From assembly GCF_024436055.1 (NCBI RefSeq), contig NZ_JANFNH010000011.1:62001-126000 (forward strand): DNA of 64,000 nucleotides, given 5' to 3'. The DNA is from Streptantibioticus rubrisoli (GTDB taxonomy: Bacteria > Actinomycetota > Actinomycetes > Streptomycetales > Streptomycetaceae). Below, in pieces: positions 57,649 through 64,000 of this stretch. Every line of letters begins with the position of its first letter. The first letter of the stretch is position 1. Both the position numbers and the translations under genes were made by a program. The notes under the pieces were generated by a model. That model worked only from the letters and a program-made list of their open reading frames with translations. It searched no databases and was not told where the DNA came from.

Positions 57649-59427
57649 GTGGGACACCTGCTGCTGATGTGGCGCCTGGTCCTGCGCGACATGCGCCGGC
57701 ACCCCGGCGAGGCCGTCATGTTCCTGCTCGCCGTCACCGCCGCCACCGCCACCCTGACCCTCGGACTCGCGACCACCGACGCCGTGTCCACCGCGTACGC
57801 GAAGACCCGTGCGGCCACCGGCGGCCCCGACGTCACCGCCACGACGACAGACCCGGACCCATCCGGCCTGGCCGCGCGCCTCGCGCACGCGCCCGGTGTG
57901 GCTGCGCACGCCGGCCCATACGTCGCGTTCAATACCACCATCCGGGCGCACGGCCGTACCGCGTACTCCGCGGTCGAGGGGCGCGACAGCTCACCGGCCG
58001 CCGTGGACCGGCCGCTGGTGACCTCCGGTACCTGGGTTCGTCCCGGCGGTGCGGTGGTCGAGCGCGGCTTCGCGCAAGCACTCGGCGTGCGCGTCGGCGA
58101 CAGCATCACCGTCAACGGGCGCAGCATTCCGGTTGCCGGGACCGCAATCAGCGCGGCCACCTCGGTGTATCCGTGGGGCGACCCGGCGCAGGGGCCCGGG
58201 CCGTCCGACTTGGGCGGCATGGTCTGGCTCACCACAGCCGACGCCCGCGCAGCGGCAGGTGACGCGCCCGGCGTTCACGTGATCCACCTGAAGCTGTCCG
58301 ACCCCGCTGCCACTGGCCGGTTCACCGCCTCCGTATCCACCCCGGCCATCACCGGCGACAGCTGGGTCAACTACCGCACCTGGCAGGACACTGTCCGCAC
58401 GGACGCGAACATGATCAAGTTCACCCGGCCCACGCTGGTCATCGGCGGCTGGCTGCTCGCCATCGCCGCGATCGTCACCCTCGCCGCACTCGCCGCCGTA
58501 CGTTCCACCCGTGACAACCGGCGTGCCGGACTGCTCAAGGCCGTCGGCGCCGGCCCCGGCACCGTCGCCGCCGTACTGCTGGCGCAGCAGCTGCTGCTGA
58601 CCGTCCTGGCCACCGCACTCGGACTGGGCGCCGGGACTCTGGTCGCACCCGAACTGGTCGATCCCAGTGCCGGGCTGCTCAACACCGTCAGCCCTCCGGT
58701 CTCCGACACCGTCACCGCCGCCGTCTTCCTCGCCATCGTGGTCGCCCTGGCCGGCACGCTCGGCCCCGCCCTGCGCGCCGCCCGCACCAGCACCGTCCAG
58801 ACCCTGGCTGACCCGGCGCACATGCTCACGTATCACCCGCGGCTGACCGCCCTGACGGCGTATCTGCCCACGTCGCTGCTCGTCGGCGTCCGGCTGCTCG
58901 CCCGCCGACCCGGCCGCGCCGCCCTGACTTCCGTCGGCACGGCGGCCACCAGCCTCATGGTCACCGCGGTGCTCACCTTCCGTGCCGCACCCGGCACGGG
59001 CCCCGCCTCCGGTGCGTCCACCCCCCTTGAGGTGCGCAACATCCAAACCGGCCAGGTGCTGCTCGCCGTCACCCTCGCGCTGGTGGCACTGTCCGCGCTC
59101 AACACCGTGTTCCTCGGCTGGAGCGCCGCGGTGCAGGCCCGGCGCGCCCTGACCATCGTCCGTACCCTCGGCGCCACACCCGGCCAGGTCGTCACAGCGC
59201 TCTGCGTCGCGCAACTCCTACCCGCTGTGCCCGGGTTGGTGACGGGTATTCCGGCCGGACTGGGCCTGTACTGGGCGTTCAGCATCACGATGGTCACGCC
59301 CCCGGGATCGCGGCTGCTCACCGCCGCACTCGTCATCCTGCTGGCAGTCGGAGCGCTGACCGCCCTGCCCGCGTGGGTTCACACCCGCAGCCCCGCCGGG
59401 CGCGCTCTCAACGCCGAACCTGCCTGA
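57649..59427 (+). CDS. FtsX-like ABC permease
   Basis: This 592-residue protein has two FtsX modules, each with membrane helices around a soluble outside domain: N-terminal helix (~20-40), large periplasm-like domain (~45-250), then helices [40 protein letters not shown], and a second bundle near the end. MacB-type pairing with the preceding ATPase. The operon PadR-ATPase-permease suggests export of a peptide or antibiotic. GTG 57649 gives the usual N-terminal helix. Confidence 0.88.
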   Translation: MGHLLLMWRLVLRDMRRHPGEAVMFLLAVTAATATLTLGLATTDAVSTAYAKTRAATGGPDVTATTTDPDPSGLAARLAHAPGVAAHAGPYVAFNTTIRAHGRTAYSAVEGRDSSPAAVDRPLVTSGTWVRPGGAVVERGFAQALGVRVGDSITVNGRSIPVAGTAISAATSVYPWGDPAQGPGPSDLGGMVWLTTADARAAAGDAPGVHVIHLKLSDPAATGRFTASVSTPAITGDSWVNYRTWQDTVRTDANMIKFTRPTLVIGGWLLAIAAIVTLAALAAVRSTRDNRRAGLLKAVGAGPGTVAAVLLAQQLLLTVLATALGLGAGTLVAPELVDPSAGLLNTVSPPVSDTVTAAVFLAIVVALAGTLGPALRAARTSTVQTLADPAHMLTYHPRLTALTAYLPTSLLVGVRLLARRPGRAALTSVGTAATSLMVTAVLTFRAAPGTGPASGASTPLEVRNIQTGQVLLAVTLALVALSALNTVFLGWSAAVQARRALTIVRTLGATPGQVVTALCVAQLLPAVPGLVTGIPAGLGLYWAFSITMVTPPGSRLLTAALVILLAVGALTALPAWVHTRSPAGRALNAEPA

Positions 59428-59496
59428 GGGACCCATTACCGGGGCCGCCGGTCGGGTACGCCAGGGCGTCAGTCCTGCCGCCCGGCCAGCGTCCCG

Positions 59497-59640
59497 CGGG
59501 CCTCACCTCCGACCAGGCCGCACAGGCACTCTTCAGTTTCGGCAGCGGAGGCGTTCTCGGCACCGGGCTCGGCCAGGGGCACCCCTGGCTGATCGGCTTC
59601 GCCGGGCGGACCGACTTCATCCTCACCACTGTCGGCGAAG
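59497..59640 (+). pseudogene. FtsW/RodA-family fragment
   Basis: [47 protein letters not shown] is a middle segment of a SEDS (FtsW/RodA/SpoVE) protein, where GTGLGQG and F-AxxDFIxxxxGE are conserved. About 48 residues are present with neither end. Source gene is not in the window; it was probably carried here by insertion sequences. Confidence 0.6.
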
Positions 59641-59652
59641 GGAGAAGGCCGT

Positions 59653-59815
59653 TGAACGCTGTGCCGGGCTGGATATCCATCGCGACACCGTGGTGGCCAA
59701 TGTCCGTGCCCCGGAGGAACCGGCCGAGGGGGTCACCCAGACCTTCGGCACCACTTGGCCTGACCTGCTCGCGTTGCGGGACTGGCTGACGGCCTTTCAG
59801 GTCAACTTGACAGGG
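59653..59815 (+). pseudogene. IS110-family transposase N-terminal fragment
   Basis: The frame reads [20 protein letters not shown], then [20 protein letters not shown] and FQVN: the first ~50 residues of an IS110 (DEDD) transposase, with the first catalytic Asp in GLDIHRD. It ends before the second motif. Confidence 0.7.
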
Positions 59816-59829
59816 ACGGTATCGACCGC

Positions 59830-60036
59830 GGCATGTCCGGCCCGCTCGGCCATCGTCCTGCCGTTCTTCCGGCCCAGGTCCGACAGCAGGCCCTCGATCA
59901 GGTCAGCGAACACCTCGCGCGGCTCCGCCCGCGCGACAAGTGCCCCAACCCCGCAGTGAGCGAGGCCAGTTCCTCCGCCCGCCTGTCCAAGTGCTCCGGT
60001 GCCACATCGACCAGCATGGCCAGACAACGACGTCAC
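59830..60036 (-). pseudogene. IS701-like transposase N-terminal fragment
   Basis: On the minus strand AEPREVFADLIEGLLSDLGR, KNGRTMAERAGHA matches the start region of IS701-type transposases (RRxEPRxxALAYLxGLLSxxERKNGWxLAExAG). Only ~60 residues remain. Confidence 0.65.
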
Positions 60037-60219
60037 CGATCAGCAGTCACAAGATCTGAGGCTGTAGTGCTGGTCCTGGGTGGTGAGAGGCGAAGGCTGT
60101 GAACGCGACAGCCACCATGACCGAGGCGGTCAGCGCCGAGGCGACAGCTCGTCGGGCTGGATGGCCGACGGCGAGAGTTCAATCGATCACGTTGTCGCTG
60201 CATCCCAAATAGATCGGTT

Positions 60220-60248
60220 GACGTTATATCGCAGCACGATATAACGTC
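60220..60248. promoter_or_regulatory. Perfect PadR-type operator
   Basis: GACGTTATATCG-cagca-CGATATAACGTC is a perfect 12-bp inverted repeat, AT-rich in an otherwise GC-rich region, 35 bp before GTG 60283. It very probably overlaps the promoter and is bound by the PadR protein encoded just downstream. Confidence 0.8.
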
Positions 60249-60282
60249 GGGCGACCATCCGTCCGTAGGAAAGGGAGCCGCT

Positions 60283-60591
60283 GTGGCCGCTGAGGCAGAT
60301 CCGGCTGTGTTGGTGCTGACCAGCCTGGCCGAGGGGGACAAGCACGGGTACGCGATCACGCGCGACATCGCCGAGCAGGTTGGCGTCCAACTCGGGCCCG
60401 GCACCTTGTACGGCGTACTCGCTCGGCTGGAGGACGACGGGTTGATCGAGGCTTTGCCGGCGGAGGGCCGGCGCCGACCGTACCGGATCACCGCAACCGG
60501 ACAGCGGGCGCTGGCCGACCAGGTCCAGCAGATGCGTCGGGTCGCCGAACTGGGGCTGCGGCGTCTTGGGCTGGCCGGGGGCCGGGCGTGA
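60283..60591 (+). CDS. Small PadR-family regulator
   Basis: This 102-residue protein is a PadR winged helix only (LVLTSLAEGDKHGYAITRDI, LGPGTLYGVLARLEDDGLIE, RRRPYRITATGQRALADQV) with a short C-terminal helix. GTG 60283 follows AAAGGGAG. Its stop overlaps the next gene's GTG (GTGA), so it is in an operon and likely autoregulates through the 60220-60248 site. Confidence 0.9.
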   Translation: MAAEADPAVLVLTSLAEGDKHGYAITRDIAEQVGVQLGPGTLYGVLARLEDDGLIEALPAEGRRRPYRITATGQRALADQVQQMRRVAELGLRRLGLAGGRA

Positions 60592-61439
60592 GCGCCACGG
60601 ACGGCTGGCGGATTCGCATGCTGGTCGCGCTGTACCCGCCGGCCTGGCGGGCTCGATACGCCGACGAGTTCAGCGCGCTGCTTGCCGATACCGGGGTGCG
60701 CCTGGCCACCGAGCTTGACGTCGTGGCCGCCGCGGTGCGCGTCTGGCTGCATCCGCCGGTCCGGCTGCATGACCATGCCGGTCGGATGCGCACTACCGTT
60801 GGGGTGACCTTGTGCGCATGGGCCGCGCTGGCCGCCGGCACGATCGTGTTCGCCAAGCTGACCACCGACGGTGCCGTGTTCGCACACGGTCGGGGCGCCG
60901 ACTGGTACGACGTGTTCACGTTCGCCGCGTTCGGGTCGGTGCTGGCGATGGCGGCCGCCTGGCTGCCCCTGTCGGTCGCGATGGTGCGCCGGTCCCGGTA
61001 CCGTGCGCGCGTTGTCGCGCCGCTAGGTGCGCCGACCGTACTGGTGCTGGGATTCCTGGCCGCCGCCGCGGCGCTGGCGGGGCTGCTGCGGCCCCACACG
61101 CGAACCGGTGCGGGGATCGGGATGGCCGGATTCCTGCTGCTGGCCGTTCTCGGGGTGGTGACCGCGGCCGGCTGCGCCGCCTGCCCGGCGCTCGCGCTGA
61201 TGCGGTCGCGGCCCGACGGTCCCGCATTGACCGTGGCCGTGGTGGCCGGGTTGGTCGCGACCGCCGCAATGGTGATCGCGACCATCGCCGCCGTCGGCTA
61301 CACGATGGCCCGGGCCCGATCCGCCGGAGTCGCAGTGTTCGCGCTTGTCATGGCCGCCGCGCTGACGGTCGCTGCGGTTTCGGGAGTTCGCGGACTGCGG
61401 GCCGTCACGGCAGCGGGGAGCAACAACCATGCGGGCTGA
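60588..61439 (+). CDS. Multi-pass membrane protein (PadR partner)
   Basis: This 283-residue protein has a short cytoplasmic start (RMLVALYPPAWRARYADEFS), then about six hydrophobic helices. The N-terminal LYPPAWRxRYxxE motif is typical of membrane proteins encoded directly after PadR genes in actinobacteria. Role unknown; likely a sensor or transporter-like partner. It overlaps the hydrolase gene by 11 bp. Confidence 0.8.
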   Translation: MSATDGWRIRMLVALYPPAWRARYADEFSALLADTGVRLATELDVVAAAVRVWLHPPVRLHDHAGRMRTTVGVTLCAWAALAAGTIVFAKLTTDGAVFAHGRGADWYDVFTFAAFGSVLAMAAAWLPLSVAMVRRSRYRARVVAPLGAPTVLVLGFLAAAAALAGLLRPHTRTGAGIGMAGFLLLAVLGVVTAAGCAACPALALMRSRPDGPALTVAVVAGLVATAAMVIATIAAVGYTMARARSAGVAVFALVMAAALTVAAVSGVRGLRAVTAAGSNNHAG

Positions 61440-62667
61440 CCGCGCCAGGCGCAGGTGGCTGCGCCGGACGCTGAGGGCAATCCTGGCGCTGGTACTGGCG
61501 ATCCTCGTCGCCGTCGGCGGGTACGTCGGCTACGTGACGATCCGCCACACCCGCCCGGTGACGTTGCCTGCCACGACCGGGCCGTACCGCGTCGGGCGGA
61601 CCATGTTCGACTGGATCGACCACAGCCGGACTGATCCGCTCGCCCCGCGCGCTGGCAGCCTTCGCGAGCTGTCAGTCTGGCTGTGGTACCCGGCGCCGCC
61701 AAACACCACCGGCCGCCCCGCGCCCTACGCGCCGGGCGCCTGGGGCGAGTTACACCTGGCCAGCCTGCCGGCACTGGGCGAAACCGAATTCGGCGCTGTG
61801 CGCAACCACGCCCTCGACGGCGTACCGGCGGCCACCGGCCAGTTCCCGATCGTCGTACTGGAGCCGGGCATGGGCTTCGCAGCGCCGCAATACACCACAA
61901 TCGCCGAAAACTTGGCCAGTCATGGCTACCTCGTCGCCGGTGTCACCCCCACCTACAGCGCCAACCTCACGGTGCTGCACGGTCACGCCGTGCACGCCAG
62001 CCCAGCCGGCGACCCCGCCGACTTCGACGGCACCGACCTGCACGCCGGCGCCGCACAGGAGGCCGGCGACCGCCTCGTACCGGTATGGGCCGCCGACGCG
62101 CGGTTCACCGCGGCCCAGGTGGCCGACCTCGATCGGGTTGGACCACTCGCCGGGCACATCGACGCCACCCACACCGTCTACATCGGACACTCGTTCGGCG
62201 GAGCTGCGGCACTGCAAGCCTGCCACGCCGACCCGCACTGCGCCGCCGCCGCCAACCTCGACGGCACCCAGTACGGCCCGGTGGTCCACACCGGTCTCAA
62301 CCGGCCTAGCCTCACTATCGAAAGCGACTCATGCGTCACCGGCATCTGCCGGCCCACCAGCCCCGCCGACCGGTCCGACCAGGCCACCGCCCGCGCCCTG
62401 CTGGCCGCCAGCACCGGACCAGCCTTCTGCTACCAGATCATCGGCATGCGCCACTTTAACTTCACCGACTACGCCACGTACTACCTCGCTGCGCCGTTGC
62501 GATCCCAGCTCGCGCTGGGCAGCATCGACGGCCGCCGCGGACTGACCCTCGCCAACAGCTACCTGACCGCCTTCGTCGACCACATCGTCAAACACCGACC
62601 CGAGCCGCAGCTCATCAACCCAGACCCCCAGGATCGAGAGGTACGTGCGCAACATGTCCCACGCTGA
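61429..62667 (+). CDS. Membrane-anchored alpha/beta hydrolase
   Basis: This 412-residue protein has a basic N-terminus and one membrane helix (~17-38), then an alpha/beta hydrolase domain of the PAF-acetylhydrolase-like type. The nucleophile is Ser255 in YIGHSFGGAAAL; the oxyanion region is VVLEPGMGF; a late GMRHFNFTDY holds the catalytic His. It probably acts outside the membrane on an ester or lipid. ATG 61429 overlaps the previous gene. Confidence 0.85.
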   Translation: MRADRARRRWLRRTLRAILALVLAILVAVGGYVGYVTIRHTRPVTLPATTGPYRVGRTMFDWIDHSRTDPLAPRAGSLRELSVWLWYPAPPNTTGRPAPYAPGAWGELHLASLPALGETEFGAVRNHALDGVPAATGQFPIVVLEPGMGFAAPQYTTIAENLASHGYLVAGVTPTYSANLTVLHGHAVHASPAGDPADFDGTDLHAGAAQEAGDRLVPVWAADARFTAAQVADLDRVGPLAGHIDATHTVYIGHSFGGAAALQACHADPHCAAAANLDGTQYGPVVHTGLNRPSLTIESDSCVTGICRPTSPADRSDQATARALLAASTGPAFCYQIIGMRHFNFTDYATYYLAAPLRSQLALGSIDGRRGLTLANSYLTAFVDHIVKHRPEPQLINPDPQDREVRAQHVPR

Positions 62668-63388
62668 TACCGCGACGGCGGCTACGACGACGTGTTCGGC
62701 TCGGGCAACTCCCTACGCTGGCACGGTGGACGTCTACGATGCGGTACGGACACGACAGTCCATCCGCAGGTTCACCGATCGGCCCGTGCCCCGCGAAGTA
62801 CTCGAACGGGTGCTGGCGGCAGCCGCTGGCGCGCCGTCGGGGAGCAACCTGCAGCCATGGCACATCTACGTCCTGTCCGGTGCCCGGTTGGCAGAGCTGA
62901 AGAAACGAGTGGCCGAGCTGGTGGCCGCGGGTCACCGCGGCGACGACCCCGAGTTCGCGATATACCCGCCCGAGATCCGCTCACCCTACCGAGAACGAAT
63001 GGCGGTCTTGGGGGAACGCCGGTACAGCGCGCTCGGTATCGCCCGCGACGACGAGCCGGCCCGAGCCCGGGCCCGATCCGAGAACTGGAACTGCTTCGGC
63101 GCCCACACGGCGTTGTTCTGCTACCTCGATCGGGACATGCCAGCACCGCAATGGGCCGATGCGGGCATCTACCTGCAGACCGTGATGTTGCTGCTGCGCG
63201 CCGAGGGACTGCACAGCTGCGCACAACTGGCGTGGGCGGAGTACCACCGTAGTGTCGCCGAGGTGATCTCGCCGCCGCCGGAACGAGTCCTGTTCTGTGG
63301 CATGTCCATCGGCTTCGCCGACCCGGATGCGGTGCATCCCCGCATCCCCCGCGCTGCGCTGTCCGAGACCGTGACGTTCCTGGATTGA
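62645..63388 (+). CDS. Nitroreductase-family protein
   Basis: This 247-residue FMN enzyme has VYDAVRTRQSIRRFTDRPVP (FMN phosphate site), APSGSNLQPWHIYVLSG and LRAEGLHSCAQLAW, then FCGMSIGFADPD. It reduces nitro, quinone or enoyl substrates with NAD(P)H. GTG 62645 follows GAGAGG and overlaps the hydrolase end; the family core begins only at residue ~28, so GTG 62726 is an alternative start. Last gene of the PadR operon. Confidence 0.85.
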   Translation: MRNMSHADTATAATTTCSARATPYAGTVDVYDAVRTRQSIRRFTDRPVPREVLERVLAAAAGAPSGSNLQPWHIYVLSGARLAELKKRVAELVAAGHRGDDPEFAIYPPEIRSPYRERMAVLGERRYSALGIARDDEPARARARSENWNCFGAHTALFCYLDRDMPAPQWADAGIYLQTVMLLLRAEGLHSCAQLAWAEYHRSVAEVISPPPERVLFCGMSIGFADPDAVHPRIPRAALSETVTFLD

Positions 63389-63579
63389 GCGGCCGAGCCC
63401 TCGACCGCGGGACGCGGTCGAGACCACCGTCCCGTGGTGGCGGTGCCGGATTGTCAACGGCAAGTTCGTTCGGTTCTGATCCACTTGATGTGGTCCCATC
63501 GCAGAGGGGCAGGATGCTCAGTCTGCGAGGAGGATTTGTTGGCGGAGGAGGTCGAATCCGGCCCGACCATGCCCATCCC

Positions 63580-63912
63580 TTCGGCCCCATCAGCACCAGC
63601 GAGCTGGCAGCCAGTGAGTACATGCGGACGCAGTCGATGGCCCAGACCTTCCCCGAGTTGGAGAAGGGCGGCCTGGTGCAACGCACCCCCGACCCCAGGG
63701 ACGGCCGAAGGATGCTGATCTCGGCTTAGTTGGTCGGCGGCCTACTGGCCTTGCGCGGACGCTGGTTGCGCCAGGCGATCAGCGAGGAACTGGACTACCA
63801 AGAGCAGCACACCCTGGACGCAGCGGTGAAGCTGATCAACCGCCTTGCTGACAGTGCGGTCGCCCATCTGGCTGCCCCCGCGTGGCCAGCGCATGCGAGA
63901 GGGATCCAACAA
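63580..63912 (+). pseudogene. Broken MarR-family regulator
   Basis: One frame gives ISTSELAASEYMRTQSMAQT, FPELEKGGLVQRTPDPRDGR and RMLISA, then stop TAG (63727-63729). The same frame continues LVGGLLALRGRWLRQAISEE, LDYQEQHTLDAAVKLINRLA, which is the usual MarR end. The N-terminal helices are lost and a stop splits the wing from the last helix. The frame has no stop before the MFS gene. Confidence 0.7.
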
Positions 63913-64000
63913 GTGAAGAGCGACACGGTGGTCGCCACAGCAACCGCTACACGCACACCAGGATGGCGCCTGGTCACTCCCCTACTGGTGGGGGCGGCGC
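63913..64000 (+). CDS. MFS transporter, N-terminal start (cut by window edge)
   Basis: GTG 63913 begins MKSDTVVATATATRTPGWRL, then VTPLLVGAA: the basic tail and first helix start of an MFS exporter of the kind commonly paired with MarR genes. It reads on past the window end. It lies in frame with the broken MarR. Only 29 codons are visible. Confidence 0.6.
   Translation, partial: MKSDTVVATATATRTPGWRLVTPLLVGAA

Overview
The window is Streptomyces chromosomal DNA. Supporting evidence is the very high GC content with G/C at third codon positions, GTG starts, Streptomyces-type small proteins, a subtilisin-inhibitor gene, an actinomycete integrative and conjugative element (AICE), and a gene order (two SigB-type sigma factors, tadA, upp) that I recall as that of the S. 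coelicolor sigN-sigF to upp region.

Region 1 (1-12286) is mobile DNA. A worn fragment (1-1434, with a transposase tail) is followed by a nearly 11 kb AICE. The AICE is bounded by a perfect 57-bp repeat of the 3' half of a tRNA-Ser(TGA) gene. It carries HAD and GntR genes, an FtsK/TraB DNA translocase, a run of small transfer/spread genes, a cytosine-5 DNA methyltransferase, a RepSA-type rolling-circle initiator, Xis and Int. A 65-nt imperfect inverted repeat beside the left att is a candidate cis-acting transfer or replication site.

Region 2 (12.3-24.8 kb) holds a secreted NTF2-like protein, a small secreted protein, inverted DnaA boxes, a ChsH2-ChsH1-Ltp2 set like those that remove steroid side chains, a DUF1906 glycosidase-like protein, an ECF sigma factor, an acyl-CoA ligase, a large PAS/kinase-like/receiver protein that seems to lack the phosphoacceptor His, and an SSI-type protease inhibitor.

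Region 3 (24.9-34.6 kb) has tRNA-Ser(GCT), tRNA-Arg(ACG) with an integrase fossil beside it, a frameshifted AraC gene, tRNA-fMet, a small flavin/glyoxalase/F420 operon, an OmpR response regulator without a kinase, and an MFS-TetR pair with a triple operator.

Region 4 (34.6-48.5 kb) is core-like: YceI, an unusual MFS exporter and its MarR regulator with two operators, an aldo-keto reductase, sigN and sigF homologues, tRNA-Ser(CGA), tadA, upp, a LytR_C protein, the SRP RNA and tRNA-Ser(GGA).

Region 5 (48.4-53.8 kb) is a second element, in tRNA-Ser(GGA), bounded by 54-bp repeats. Its integrase is frameshifted and its xis is a stump. Its cargo is a ribbon-helix-helix-like regulator, a membrane protein, and two adjacent proteins that both end in an Rx4H (HEPN-like) domain. 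This pair is my best candidate for an undescribed, probably defensive, system.

Region 6 (53.8-64 kb) is an accessory zone of broken transposases with two PadR-controlled gene sets (an ABC exporter; a membrane protein, hydrolase and nitroreductase), ending in a broken MarR gene and the start of an MFS gene.
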